NCBI GenBank assembly: GCA_026988525.1
Contig: JALSLC010000033.1
Coordinates: 23,011 to 87,010 of the forward strand
DNA length: 64,000 nucleotides
Reading direction: 5' to 3'
Origin: Archaeoglobaceae archaeon
GTDB lineage: Archaea; Halobacteriota; Archaeoglobi; Archaeoglobales; Archaeoglobaceae
The notes beneath the pieces are model-generated. The model did not search any database and had not been told where the DNA came from. It saw only the letters and a list, made by a program, of their open reading frames with translations. Shown in pieces: positions 55,394-64,000 of this stretch (its first letter is position 1; every line of letters begins with the position of its first letter). The position numbers and the translations under genes were made by a program.

Positions 55394-56024
55394 TGCTTTC
55401 ACCTCCAGCAGCCTCTTTAACTTCCTCCTTCTTAATTTCCTTTACTTCAAATTCATCAGGAAGCACTACATCTGGCGGAATTATTTTCACAGTGACTCCA
55501 AGAACTCCAAGCTTTTTTATAGCTATATCAAATCCTGTTCTAACCATACTGTATGCTGGTTCTCCTGTGTGCACCATGGTTCCAGCGAGGAACTTTTCTG
55601 TTCTAGCTCTCTCACTTGTAAGCTTTCCGCTAATTATAATTTCACATCCTTTCGCTCCAGCATCCATTATTCTATATAGAAATCTATATCCTGCTTTTCT
55701 AAAGTACCATCCCCTTTCTAAGGCTCTCGCAAGTAAAGTCGCCATTAACTGAGCGTTAAATTCAGGTTTATCAATTTCATCAACACTAACTTGTGGGTTT
55801 TCTATTCCAAATTCCTTTAACTTCTCTGTTAAAGCTTTAATCTTTCTGCCACCTTTACCTATTACAAGGCCCGGTCTTTCAACGAACAATGTCACTTGAG
55901 TGCCGAGAGGTGTCCTTGTAATATCCACTCCACCAAATCCTGCATTTCTAACTTCCTTATGCATCCATTCCTTGACTTTTATTTTCTTTATTCTATCTTC
56001 AACGAATTTTCTTTCAACAACCAT
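55362..56024 (-). CDS. rps3: Ribosomal protein uS3
   Basis: 220 residues. KH domain: RTPLGTQVTLFVERPGLVIGKGG with the GxxG loop. The C-terminal half has RAGTMVHTGEPAYS-like text (LAGTMVHTGEPAY). The end, rich in Glu/Lys, overlaps the uL29 start by 32 bases, which implies coupled translation. Confidence 0.95.
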   Translation of the reverse strand: MVVERKFVEDRIKKIKVKEWMHKEVRNAGFGGVDITRTPLGTQVTLFVERPGLVIGKGGRKIKALTEKLKEFGIENPQVSVDEIDKPEFNAQLMATLLARALERGWYFRKAGYRFLYRIMDAGAKGCEIIISGKLTSERARTEKFLAGTMVHTGEPAYSMVRTGFDIAIKKLGVLGVTVKIIPPDVVLPDEFEVKEIKKEEVKEAAGGESNENEGDQRNE

Positions 56025-56037
56025 TGTAGCACCCCAT

Positions 56038-56505
56038 TCATTCTCCTTTTAATTCTGCCACAAATTCAACAGTTGTATATACTTTAAATCTTGGAGTGGC
56101 TCTTCCATATGCTCTTGGCATGTATCTTTTTAATTTTCTACCCATCTTAGCCTGAGCGTGTGTAATTACAAGTTCATCTTTATCCAATCCTTTATAATCA
56201 GCGTTGGCTTCAAGATTTTTTAGAACTTTTAGAATGTATTTAGCTGCTTTTTGAGGATACCTTCCAGCATACCATCCATCCAAACCACTTCTATGAGGTA
56301 CCTTTTTCTTGTGTTTTCTGAATGGGACTGCCCTTTTCATAGCAATAACGTCCTGAAGATATTTCTTTGCTTCTTCTATTTTTTTTCCTTTAAGTTCCCT
56401 GCAAATTTCCATTGCATGCTTAAAGCTTATAGGCATCTCGTACCCCATTGCTCTAACAGCCTTATCCAGATTTTCTGGAGTGTATGCATATTTAACGCGA
56501 GCCAT
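56038..56505 (-). CDS. rpl22: Ribosomal protein uL22
   Basis: 155 residues. ARVKYAYTPENLDKAVRAMG then the C-terminal AQAKMGRKLKRYMPRAYGRA are the archaeal uL22 pattern. Its loop lines the exit tunnel. Starts 7 bases after a GGTGG-type site. Confidence 0.95.
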   Translation of the reverse strand: MARVKYAYTPENLDKAVRAMGYEMPISFKHAMEICRELKGKKIEEAKKYLQDVIAMKRAVPFRKHKKKVPHRSGLDGWYAGRYPQKAAKYILKVLKNLEANADYKGLDKDELVITHAQAKMGRKLKRYMPRAYGRATPRFKVYTTVEFVAELKGE

Positions 56506-56514
56506 ATAACCACC

Positions 56515-56916
56515 TCACTTAAGTGGAACGAATTTGCTGCTTCTCGTAGCTCCAACTCCCGGTCCAGAGTGTTTCTCGAATTTTCTCGTTAAAGCAAACT
56601 CACCAAGTCTATGTCCAATCATTTCCGGTTTTATTTCAACTTTGATGAAGTCCTTTCCATTGTGAACATAGACTACTTTTCCAACCATCTCTGGTAAGAT
56701 TACCATATCTCTACAATGTGTCCTAGCAGTGCCCTTTTTTCTAAGCTTTCTAAGCAATTTTTCTTCTTGCTCTGTAAAACCTCTTTTTATTTTTCTTCTC
56801 TCTCTAGCGGGTAAAAGCTCAGCTATTTTTTCCAAATCCATTTGTTTAAGCTCTTCTATTGAATATCCCCTATACTTAAACTCTTTTGGCCTAACAACTT
56901 TACTTTTAAGCGCCAT
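56515..56916 (-). CDS. rps19: Ribosomal protein uS19
   Basis: 133 residues. [23 protein letters not shown] and [21 protein letters not shown] are the uS19 core that binds the head of 16S rRNA. The N-terminal [16 protein letters not shown] is archaeal. Confidence 0.95.
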   Translation of the reverse strand: MALKSKVVRPKEFKYRGYSIEELKQMDLEKIAELLPARERRKIKRGFTEQEEKLLRKLRKKGTARTHCRDMVILPEMVGKVVYVHNGKDFIKVEIKPEMIGHRLGEFALTRKFEKHSGPGVGATRSSKFVPLK

Positions 56917-56930
56917 ATAATCATCCCCAA

Positions 56931-57644
56931 TTACTTTCTAACACCCGTTCTTCTAGCTGCAATACTACCAACTTTCCTACCGGGTGGAGCGTTTCTACTA
57001 ACAGTCTTAGGTTTACCAACATGCTGGTGTTTACCACCACCAAACGGGTGATCTACTGCATTCATCGCTACACCTCTAACACGAGGCCATTTTGCAGCCT
57101 TACTCTTCATCTTGTAGTATTTCTTACCAGCTTTAACAAACGGTTTATCTGTTCTACCTCCACCCGCAACGACACCAATCATAGCTCTACAATTAGGATT
57201 AAACCATTTCAATTGACCAGATGGCATTTGAACGAGAACTCTATCCTCTTCATGAGAAACTACCAATGCAAAAGTTCCACTTGCTCTTGCAAATTTACCC
57301 CCATCTCCCGGTTGAGATTCCACATTACATATTGGAGTACCTTCAGGTATGTTTTTTAGCAGAGTAATGTTTCCAGCTTTTAATTCAACACCATCTCCAG
57401 CTTCAATTACATCTCCAGTACCCATACCCTCAGTAGCTATTATGTACTCTTCTCTACCATCCGGAAGCTTAACCAAGGCTATTGGAGCATTTCTTGCTGG
57501 ATCATGTTCTATGGCAATTACCTTTGCTCTTACAACCTCATCCTGAAACTTAAGATGCTTCAAATCCGCTTTATACTTGTGAGATGGAGCGGTATATGTT
57601 GGAGTGCCTCTTCCTCTATTTTGAGAAATAATACGCTTACCCAT
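56931..57644 (-). CDS. rpl2: Ribosomal protein uL2
   Basis: 237 residues. [22 protein letters not shown] and the C-terminal [20 protein letters not shown], with the conserved His near the peptidyl transferase centre, identify uL2. Archaeal length. Confidence 0.96.
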   Translation of the reverse strand: MGKRIISQNRGRGTPTYTAPSHKYKADLKHLKFQDEVVRAKVIAIEHDPARNAPIALVKLPDGREEYIIATEGMGTGDVIEAGDGVELKAGNITLLKNIPEGTPICNVESQPGDGGKFARASGTFALVVSHEEDRVLVQMPSGQLKWFNPNCRAMIGVVAGGGRTDKPFVKAGKKYYKMKSKAAKWPRVRGVAMNAVDHPFGGGKHQHVGKPKTVSRNAPPGRKVGSIAARRTGVRK

Positions 57645-57654
57645 TTACACCACC

Positions 57655-57900
57655 TCAGAATACACCAAGTCTTGAAAGTAGCTCTTCAGCCGAATAATCT
57701 GGTTTTAACTTTATGTAAGCCTTCTTTTCCCCTTTTGGAGTTATAAGTGTGTTAACTTTTTCTACCTCCACATTGAACAATCTCTCTATTTCTCTCTTTA
57801 TATCCGGTTTTCTCGCATGTATGTCAACTATTGCTGTCAAGATATTCTTTTCCAATTCTGCAGTACTTTTTTCAGTTACAAGAAAGCATTTAATTAGCAT
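57655..57900 (-). CDS. rpl23: Ribosomal protein uL23
   Basis: 81 residues from ATG 57900, after [29 protein letters not shown] and [17 protein letters not shown] are uL23 phrases. The longer frame at 57939 lies inside the uL4 end. It is the SRP/trigger site at the exit tunnel. Confidence 0.93.
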   Translation of the reverse strand: MLIKCFLVTEKSTAELEKNILTAIVDIHARKPDIKREIERLFNVEVEKVNTLITPKGEKKAYIKLKPDYSAEELLSRLGVF

Positions 57901-58652
57901 AACCATCCCTCCAGAAAGTTTACAGCTGATTTCGTCCATACAGTCAATCTACCAGCGTGAGTTCCGGGAGCTAACAATTCCACGTTGAGGTCCTTAACAA
58001 GAACCACATCTACACCTGGTAGATTTCTAACAGCTTTAATAACTGGAGAGACTTCATTTACAACTATCAAAACGCTCTTCTTACATTTATATCTTCTACC
58101 CCTCATTTTACCTTTGCCCGCTCTATACCTCTTGCTATTAGCCGCTTTTTCTATATCTGAATAGACACCAACCGCTTTTAATGTGGACACAACTTCCTTA
58201 GTTTTTGATATTTTTTCAAAATCGTCAACAAGTATTTTTGGTAAACTACCCTCAAAAACATGATTTCTTGCCAATACAATTTCTGGATTTGCAGTAGCTG
58301 CAATAGCTGATTTTAGTGCTTTTTTAATTTCCTTTTTATTTATTTTTTCATCCCATTTTTTCTGGGGTTTTGGTGGATGACATCTCCTACCTTTAACAGC
58401 CTGAGGTACTTTTGCTGCCCTATTTCCCGTTTTTAATCTTGGTACTCTCGCATATCCGTGTCCCGGACCCCAGTTTTCAGCAGCATAGTCAATACCTGCA
58501 AGAGGGTTGGTTCCGTAGGGTTGTCTTCTATGGCTTTGTATAGCATGTACAGCTTTCCTGATTATATCAGGCCTAAATGGTTCCTCAAATACTACAGGCA
58601 ACTCTATTTCTTCTACAACATTTCCATCAAGAGAAAGTACTTTCGCTTTCAT
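57894..58652 (-). CDS. rpl4: Ribosomal protein uL4
   Basis: 252 residues from the third of three ATG codons (58652), placed behind GGGGAG; 58658 is equally possible. [22 protein letters not shown] is the archaeal uL4 start and [21 protein letters not shown] the C-terminal core. Overlaps uL23 by 7 bases. Confidence 0.93.
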   Translation of the reverse strand: MKAKVLSLDGNVVEEIELPVVFEEPFRPDIIRKAVHAIQSHRRQPYGTNPLAGIDYAAENWGPGHGYARVPRLKTGNRAAKVPQAVKGRRCHPPKPQKKWDEKINKKEIKKALKSAIAATANPEIVLARNHVFEGSLPKILVDDFEKISKTKEVVSTLKAVGVYSDIEKAANSKRYRAGKGKMRGRRYKCKKSVLIVVNEVSPVIKAVRNLPGVDVVLVKDLNVELLAPGTHAGRLTVWTKSAVNFLEGWLC

Positions 58653-58654
58653 CA

Positions 58655-59644
58655 TCATCTCCCCTGCTTAGATGTTGTACTTACATAAATCAGATTAACA
58701 CCATCATACTGAACCTTAGGCGGCCTTATTGCATCTCTAATTCTAATAAGTCTCTTAACACAACCGGGAACGCTACCAGCAATTAACATATAGTGAGTTC
58801 TAACTACTCCATAGTGTGGAAAACCACCAACTGGTGTTATTTCTTCACCATTTTCACCAATTTTGATTATCCTCTTATTGTATTCGGTTCTCTGATGAAA
58901 TCCCATTTGGCCTGCCTGAGGAACTGTCCATCTAACGTGATGAGGATTCCACGGTCCCAAACAACCAACCCTTCTATGTTTACTGCTTCTTGCGTGTTTT
59001 GCATCGAGAGTTATTACACCCCATCTCTTTACTGGGCCTTGGAATCCTTTTCCTTTTGTTATGGATAGTACATCAACCAATGCTCCTTCGCTATAAACTT
59101 CATTAGCTGTAATTTCTTTACCAAGCTTAGAAATAGCATAATCTAAAGCAGATTCAACATCTCCTCCCACTTTATATTCCATAACGTCGGGAACTTTCTT
59201 TGGTATTCCCGTTATTAAGTATGGTTGAGTGTATGTAATTACTCTAACCTCAGATATCCCACCAACTTCTTTAAGCTTTTCAGGATCTTTGTTTTTCTTA
59301 GGTAACTGCAATCTCCTTGAGAGTTGAGCATCTAAATTAGTTGCCCACACTTCACCCGCAATTTCGAGTCCATAGGTTGTTTTTCTATAAACTCTGATTC
59401 CTGCTACTTTCATCGGAGGAGTTTCTATTACAGTCACTGGAATTACAACTTCCTCACCATAAGTTGGCGAATTTTTTCTATCATCAACTATCACAACATG
59501 CGTCATACCAGCTTTATAGCCGGCAAATCCAAGTAATCTTGTTTCTTTGCATTCGGGCCAAGCCCTTATCCTTGGAACAATACTACTGGCTCTCTTTCTC
59601 GGACTGTATGCGAGAGATCCCCTTCTCGGCCTATGTTCCTTCAT
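58655..59644 (-). CDS. rpl3: Ribosomal protein uL3
   Basis: 329 residues. RRGSLAYSPRKRASSIVPRI at the start and VLSITKGKGFQGPVKRWGV then HRRVGCLGPWNPHHVRWTVP are uL3. First ribosomal gene of the operon, 39 bases after the SPOUT methyltransferase gene. Confidence 0.96.
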   Translation of the reverse strand: MKEHRPRRGSLAYSPRKRASSIVPRIRAWPECKETRLLGFAGYKAGMTHVVIVDDRKNSPTYGEEVVIPVTVIETPPMKVAGIRVYRKTTYGLEIAGEVWATNLDAQLSRRLQLPKKNKDPEKLKEVGGISEVRVITYTQPYLITGIPKKVPDVMEYKVGGDVESALDYAISKLGKEITANEVYSEGALVDVLSITKGKGFQGPVKRWGVITLDAKHARSSKHRRVGCLGPWNPHHVRWTVPQAGQMGFHQRTEYNKRIIKIGENGEEITPVGGFPHYGVVRTHYMLIAGSVPGCVKRLIRIRDAIRPPKVQYDGVNLIYVSTTSKQGR

Positions 59645-59683
59645 CCCATACCACCTTTCCGGTGCTCAATTTTAAACTAAATT

Positions 59684-60457
59684 TTAATGTGAACTTACAA
59701 ACCTATATATCGAGAGAGTCGCAAATATTGCCTCTTCTAACCTAACGGTCTCAGTACCTTGAAATGGAACGAAATTCCATATTTTAGCGTTTTCTAATTT
59801 CAAGTTCAATCTCTTCGCTATTTCTTGTACTCCTTCCTTTGGATTACCAAACACGAATACAGGATTTCTTAGACTTTTTATTTCTTCGATACTCGGCACT
59901 GTTCCTCGCTTGGAAGTCACAACCACTTCTTCATTCCTGAGCACTTCTTCAAGCTTTACTACCTTCACTTCGTAACCCCAGTATTCGTGGGGTTTTACAC
60001 GCTCAACCACCAACGGCTTCTTCGAACAGACCCTGACGGTTACACGGGCACCCCTTTCAAGGTTTTCACAACCTTTAAGGAGTGCCAGGGCTTTTTGACC
60101 TATATCAACCCATCGCGTACCGTCAGGACCAACCAATCTTATGACACCTTCCCTAACCTCACCTGTTTTTAAAGTTTTTGGCTTGTGAGAGGGTATCTTG
60201 AGGGGGGGTATTACACCAGCATATCTCAAATTAGAATTTACAGAAAACAGTTTTTTCCTTAAGTACTGTGGTGTTACAGCATACCTGAGTAGAGTAGATA
60301 TGTAATCTGATTCATCTAAAATATTATCTTTATATATAAATATATTATCTACCCTAAACACTGCAAGAGCTCTTGCTACTTGCCCAACTTTATATGCTTT
60401 TATTTTAGCATCATTTTCGTTGATTAGCGAGGATGAAGGTATTGCTATACTAACCAT
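59684..60457 (-). CDS. SPOUT-class RNA methyltransferase (C9orf114-like)
   Basis: 257 residues. VSIAIPSSSLINENDAKIKAYKVGQ at the start, DNIFIYKD near 37, and VFVFGNPKEGVQEIAKR with the knotted AdoMet-site loop FVPFQGTETVRLEEAI near the end are those of the archaeal and eukaryotic DUF171/SPOUT1 group, thought to methylate rRNA uridine N3. Always near rpl3 in archaea, which supports a role in ribosome making. Confidence 0.87.
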   Translation of the reverse strand: MVSIAIPSSSLINENDAKIKAYKVGQVARALAVFRVDNIFIYKDNILDESDYISTLLRYAVTPQYLRKKLFSVNSNLRYAGVIPPLKIPSHKPKTLKTGEVREGVIRLVGPDGTRWVDIGQKALALLKGCENLERGARVTVRVCSKKPLVVERVKPHEYWGYEVKVVKLEEVLRNEEVVVTSKRGTVPSIEEIKSLRNPVFVFGNPKEGVQEIAKRLNLKLENAKIWNFVPFQGTETVRLEEAIFATLSIYRFVSSH

Positions 60458-60474
60458 CCAAGTTTTCTAAGTTG

Positions 60475-61893
60475 TTAAATGTTTTTTAGCTTTTCCCAGT
60501 ACTTTTTATTTCTTATGCAACCGGGATCGGGTTTAAGGTAATCTCCAAAGTAATTGTATGCTCTTGCCCTACAACCTCCACAGTAGTATCTATACTCACA
60601 GTTTCCACAACTTTCTATTAGATCTTTATTTCTAAGTTTTTCAAACACTTCGTTACTTTTCCAGAATTTTTCTAAATCCTCATAACTCATATCCCTAATA
60701 TTTCCAAGCTTTAAAGGAAAGAAAACACATGGTTGAATGTCTCCATTAGCCCTAATTGACATGTAAAATCTACCAGCACCACAACCACCAATAAATTCAG
60801 CAAGCTCTTTTAATCTTTCTCCCGCCGATATGTTGTAAAAGTGAGTTGGTATGAAGCTTTTTTCTTGTTTATATTGGAGAGCAACTCTTGCAAATTGAGG
60901 AGCTGTAGAAAGTAAACTTAACTTACTACCTTCAAAGTTTTTCCTATACAGCATTTTAAGTAACTCTTCTCTCTGTTCTGGGGTTATATCCCTATCTAAG
61001 ATGTTTTTACCTCTACCCGTGGGAATGAAGTTATAGTGCATGAACCAATCTACTCCAAGCTTTTCGCATAGAGAGATAACAGCTTCGACATCTTGATAAT
61101 TGTAGCTTGTAACAGTCATTGAAACGTTAACAAAAAATCCTTGCTTAACACAGTTCTTAATTCCTTGTATAGTTCTATCGTAACAACCTTTAATACCTCT
61201 AAAATTTTCGTGAGTTTCTTTTGTACCATCTAAGCTTATTTGCACATAACCAACTCCTGCTTCTTTCATTTTTTTTGCTACATCTTCACTAATCATCGTT
61301 CCATTCGTCGCTACAGCAACGTAAATTCCTTTTTCATAAGCATAGCTAATCAACTCATAAATGTCTTTTCTAACAAGAGGTTCTCCTCCAGAAAAAGATA
61401 TAATCGTAACACCAAGTTTATTTAACTTGTCTATCGTGTCCATAGCTTCATCAGTTGTTAGTTCATCCGGCAAAGGTTTTCCAGCAGTAGCATAGCAATG
61501 TTTACACCTCAAGTTGCAAGCATACGTAACATCCCAAACTACCTGAAAAGGTGCACCCGGTACAAATGGCTTTCTTACACCAAAATAAGCCAACCCTTTT
61601 ATAACACTAACCAAACCCTTTCTCCAATAAGAATCCTTAAACTTCTCCTTCATTTCGTCTATTGTAATGTTAAAAGCCTTAGCTCCGCAATCCAATATTG
61701 GCTCTAAAGCTTTTTCTGCAAGTTTACATTTCCAGCAAACTTCACTCGGTTTTTTAACACCTACAAACAATTCTAAAGCAGACTCAAGCCTACTTTTTCC
61801 ACATTTCTCGCAGTAGTTAGTTAAACCTTGCAAAGTCTTTTTTGTAGCTGAACTATTGACAAGATGTGCAAAGAAAGAAATTTTATCGAGCAT
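60475..61893 (-). CDS. Radical SAM/SPASM enzyme with N-terminal Cys pairs
   Basis: About 472 residues from ATG 61893, 6 bases after GGAGTGA. The N-terminus has two CXXC pairs (Cys28, Cys31, Cys53, Cys56), a likely zinc site. The radical SAM motif is CNLRCKHCY (Cys126, Cys130, Cys133) and FSGGEPLV follows. The C-terminal SPASM region has CGNCEYRYYCGGCRARAY and a late Cys. Related archaeal proteins are often annotated as heme-synthesis or tungsten-cofactor maturation enzymes. The exact substrate is not clear. The gene lies next to a cytochrome pair, which makes heme or redox-cofactor work attractive but unproven. Confidence 0.8.
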   Translation of the reverse strand: MLDKISFFAHLVNSSATKKTLQGLTNYCEKCGKSRLESALELFVGVKKPSEVCWKCKLAEKALEPILDCGAKAFNITIDEMKEKFKDSYWRKGLVSVIKGLAYFGVRKPFVPGAPFQVVWDVTYACNLRCKHCYATAGKPLPDELTTDEAMDTIDKLNKLGVTIISFSGGEPLVRKDIYELISYAYEKGIYVAVATNGTMISEDVAKKMKEAGVGYVQISLDGTKETHENFRGIKGCYDRTIQGIKNCVKQGFFVNVSMTVTSYNYQDVEAVISLCEKLGVDWFMHYNFIPTGRGKNILDRDITPEQREELLKMLYRKNFEGSKLSLLSTAPQFARVALQYKQEKSFIPTHFYNISAGERLKELAEFIGGCGAGRFYMSIRANGDIQPCVFFPLKLGNIRDMSYEDLEKFWKSNEVFEKLRNKDLIESCGNCEYRYYCGGCRARAYNYFGDYLKPDPGCIRNKKYWEKLKNI

Positions 61894-61938
61894 CCATATC
61901 ACTCCTATTAATTAACAACAATAAAAGTTATTCCCACG

Positions 61939-62005
61939 ACTTATATATGTTACTTAAACAGTAAACCATTTAATTGTTTATTATTTACACAGTTTAAACG
62001 TTTAA
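61939..62005 (-). promoter_or_regulatory. Promoter with palindromes for the radical SAM/SPASM gene
   Basis: On the minus strand CATATATAAG at about 61940-61949 is a TATA candidate. Upstream is a perfect 12-base palindrome TTAAACGTTTAA (61994-62005) and a spaced inverted pair TAAACA/TGTTTA (61955-61960 and 61975-61980). The same half-site, TAAAC, recurs, so a regulator may bind here. The gap 61894-62078 holds no gene. Confidence 0.4.
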
Positions 62006-62078
62006 TTTGTTTTATTCAAACAAATAAAATATAAAAAACAAGAAGCAAAAAAGTAAAATAAATATTAAAAAATAAATA

Positions 62079-62768
62079 TTAATGTCTATGTCTCCTGCTT
62101 TTAACTACTCTCTCTCTTCTCTTACCCGTAATCATAGAGCCAACAACGTCAAAGATTATTACTGCATACGCATGTATAAGCATCGTCATTAGGAATAGAT
62201 ACATAAACAGTCTGTGTATTGCTCTTAGTAACATTATTCCACTGCTAAGACCAAATATGGGTGCTATTTGATTTGCCCAATTTATTAAGGGTGCAAACTG
62301 AGCTCTGAAATAGAGAGCAAATCCTGTAATCCCCATAACAGCTGCCATAAATAGGTACATCCATAGAACCATAACTTCAGTTGGAATTAACTTTTCAACG
62401 TACTCTCCTTTTTCGGGATCATATCCTCTTGGATCTTCAATGTGTGGTCCCAATCCTGTCCATGCTAAAGCTTCTTTAATAAAGAACTTAATAGCATAAG
62501 GAAATCTTCTCGGAGAGAACCACTCCCACTCATGCTTTACAACGTAAGCAAAGAGCAATATCCACAGAAATCCAAAGACGAACCCAAGGTAAACGTGAAT
62601 TTTTAAAGCCGTTTGCATGTCTGGCCATGATATGCCATACAAGTTCCCCAATCTCAATCCAGTCCATCCAATAATAAGGCCAGTTATTACAATACCCCAA
62701 TGACACAACCTATAAAATAAATGATGTCTAAGAACTTCTATAGTTTCATAATTTTTCTGCTCGCTCAT
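62079..62768 (-). CDS. Cytochrome b (di-heme membrane type) subunit
   Basis: About 229 residues from ATG 62768, in the stop of the cytochrome c gene (ATGA) with GGAGGTGGAT before it. Four membrane helices. His residues in RHHLFYRLCHWGIVITGLI and KIHVYLGFVFG are expected heme ligands, and the C-terminal half has RAIHRLFMYLFLMTMLIHAYAV. The plan matches the b-type subunits of formate dehydrogenase, hydrogenase and thiosulfate reductase-like enzymes. It likely links membrane quinones to the upstream multiheme cytochrome c. Confidence 0.87.
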   Translation of the reverse strand: MSEQKNYETIEVLRHHLFYRLCHWGIVITGLIIGWTGLRLGNLYGISWPDMQTALKIHVYLGFVFGFLWILLFAYVVKHEWEWFSPRRFPYAIKFFIKEALAWTGLGPHIEDPRGYDPEKGEYVEKLIPTEVMVLWMYLFMAAVMGITGFALYFRAQFAPLINWANQIAPIFGLSSGIMLLRAIHRLFMYLFLMTMLIHAYAVIIFDVVGSMITGKRRERVVKSRRHRH

Positions 62769-63868
62769 CCTATCCACCTCCCAAGAGTAATTCTGCGCTT
62801 TATAAAGTGAATTGCTATACCAATAAGAACTGCTGTTATTATTAAAGTTCCAAGCTGAGTTATGTTTATTTCAAGTGGGATTCCAAGATTGTGCAAGTCT
62901 ATAATTATATCGGATGGTGGTTGTGCAATCTTCTCATCTGGTGAAATTAAAGTGTAGTTTTCTGCAAGACACGTTAAGTTCATATTTGGTGGTGGACAGG
63001 CTACACCTGGTGGTCCTACTATGGAGTTCACCTTTGGACAGAAGACAACACTGCTATTACAATGGCAGTCTTTACAAGGCCTTCCCTTTGCACTTATTGT
63101 GTGAGGCATTATCAATCCTAAGCTTGTATATGTTTTATTGTGGTAGGATACAACCATCCTCACTGCAGGATAGAGTTTTCCATCCGGTCCAACAATTAGG
63201 TGAAATTCGTTTGTAGTTACATAATCATACTTGCCAGTCTCCAAGTGGCAGTTAACGCAAGTCTGGTACCAAGTAGCATGGCAGGCTATACAAGAGACTT
63301 TCTTCGCGTGTAATTTGTGAACTAATAGGTTTGGATTGTAAGGTTTAACCTTTATTCCGTGAACGGTCATGTTCTTCTTCCCGTGGCAATCCAAACAGCG
63401 GACTTTAACAGCATACCAGCTAAATGTATATGCATGCCCATCTCCATGAATTTCAGAGCTATTGTGACAGTCAGTACAGTTTAAACCATATACATAGTGT
63501 ATATCTGGATTAGGACCCTTACGACTCCAATCGATTAAGTAGCCTTCGTAATTGACGCCCGTATTGTGCCTGTGACAGTCAACGCAAACACTCATGTTGG
63601 GAATTTCTTCGTGATATGTGTGACATTCAGTACAATTCTCTATGTGGCATTTCCAGCAAAACTTTGGCAAGCCTATGTGGAAGTAATGCCCTGCTCCTTC
63701 TTCAAAGCCAATTCTTATTCCTGCTATTGTGTGATGAAGGCTAGTGTTAAAATTTCTTGTAATATTAGCGTGGCAAAGCCCACATGACTGGTCGAATGCG
63801 GAAATGGGTACAATTGTTATCAAAAGTATCAATACTGCAATTAGAACCGCTGGCTTTATCCCCCGCAT
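62765..63868 (-). CDS. Nine-heme membrane-anchored cytochrome c
   Basis: 367 residues. Signal peptide about 1-24. Nine CXXCH motifs at 29-33, 71-75, 79-83, 95-99, 131-135, 158-162, 193-197, 204-208 and 265-269. A late extra Cys group (CPKV, CPPP, TCLAE) is not heme-type. A C-terminal membrane helix (about 340-358) and a basic tail (KRR) fix it to the membrane, heme domain outside. Together with the cytochrome b it forms an electron-transfer unit, as used in quinol-to-extracellular acceptor or nitrite/tetrathionate pathways. A TATA-like ATATATTC lies upstream, no ribosome site. Confidence 0.92.
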   Translation of the reverse strand: MRGIKPAVLIAVLILLITIVPISAFDQSCGLCHANITRNFNTSLHHTIAGIRIGFEEGAGHYFHIGLPKFCWKCHIENCTECHTYHEEIPNMSVCVDCHRHNTGVNYEGYLIDWSRKGPNPDIHYVYGLNCTDCHNSSEIHGDGHAYTFSWYAVKVRCLDCHGKKNMTVHGIKVKPYNPNLLVHKLHAKKVSCIACHATWYQTCVNCHLETGKYDYVTTNEFHLIVGPDGKLYPAVRMVVSYHNKTYTSLGLIMPHTISAKGRPCKDCHCNSSVVFCPKVNSIVGPPGVACPPPNMNLTCLAENYTLISPDEKIAQPPSDIIIDLHNLGIPLEINITQLGTLIITAVLIGIAIHFIKRRITLGRWIG

Positions 63869-64000
63869 AAATATTGGAGTATTAATGAATATATCTCACT
63901 TTCGATTTTATTATAGTACAAACATTGACTTTAAAAACAATCTAAAAGCTCATTTGTTTTAAACATAAATATTAAATTTTTTTAAAAATTTATTTCTCAA
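63869..64000. other. A+T-rich intergenic end of the window
   Basis: About 130 bases with no coding frame. They include the promoter of the nine-heme cytochrome gene and end in A/T runs. Nothing else is visible. Confidence 0.5.

Noticed and set aside
1..64000. CRISPR arrays and insertion sequences
   Set aside because: No regularly spaced repeats, Cas genes, transposase motifs or terminal inverted repeats were seen.

Overview
The window is a low-G+C archaeal chromosome segment. TATA boxes sit 20-30 bases before many starts, several genes look leaderless, and GGTGA-type ribosome sites precede internal operon genes, often with TTG or GTG starts. The ribosomal proteins, prefoldin, aIF6, archaeal-type Rnp1, FtsY, BpsA and archaeal triosephosphate isomerase are all archaeal. 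The mannosylglycerate pathway, branched-chain polyamine genes, PGF-CTERM proteins and multiheme cytochromes c fit a hyperthermophilic euryarchaeon, most likely of or near the Archaeoglobales. That placement is inference from gene content.

Layout. 1-7,000: a truncated radical SAM gene, two lipoproteins, a nitrilase-family hydrolase, a Nog1-like GTPase, an HTH-CBS regulator coupled to a DUF483-like gene, and two TatA-like genes. 7,000-9,970: a branched-chain-amino-acid-type ABC system (binding protein and two ATPases) without permeases. 9,975-15,250: a compositionally distinct, G+C-richer island with a sodium:solute symporter, a small membrane partner and HyuA/HyuB subunits. 15,300-23,600: housekeeping genes (CoaD, ITPase, radical SAM, TpiA, LysE-like, translin, BtpA), tRNA-Lys, a ribbon-helix-helix regulator facing a Cys-rich protein, Yip1-like, uL16 and a radical SAM protein. 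23,587-27,505: the archaeal cluster YhbY-eS19-PDCD5-eL39-eL31-aIF6-eL20-prefoldin alpha-FtsY, including two genes of 50-58 codons.

27,573-33,424: mannosylglycerate synthesis, a TPR protein, phosphoglycerate kinase and a GH57-like/DUF5752-like protein. 33,416-35,600: a small multiheme cytochrome, then a decayed accessory patch beside tRNA-Ser holding RelB, a frameshifted RelE and two related gene remnants. 35,642-45,620: a secreted PGF-CTERM protein, threonine and chorismate synthases, polyamine genes (speD-bpsA) behind a structured leader with an upstream ORF, Mrp ATPase, TmcA and PdxST. 45,610-59,644: the S10-spc ribosomal operon on the minus strand through SecY, an EMC3/YidC-like insertase and CMP kinase. 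59,684-63,868: a SPOUT methyltransferase, a radical SAM/SPASM enzyme, and a nine-heme cytochrome c with a cytochrome b, a probable membrane electron-transfer module.

The most interesting points are the speD leader (13-bp G+C-rich stem plus a well-placed overlapping uORF), the hydantoinase/symporter island next to a permease-less ABC operon, and the tRNA-Ser gene graveyard.
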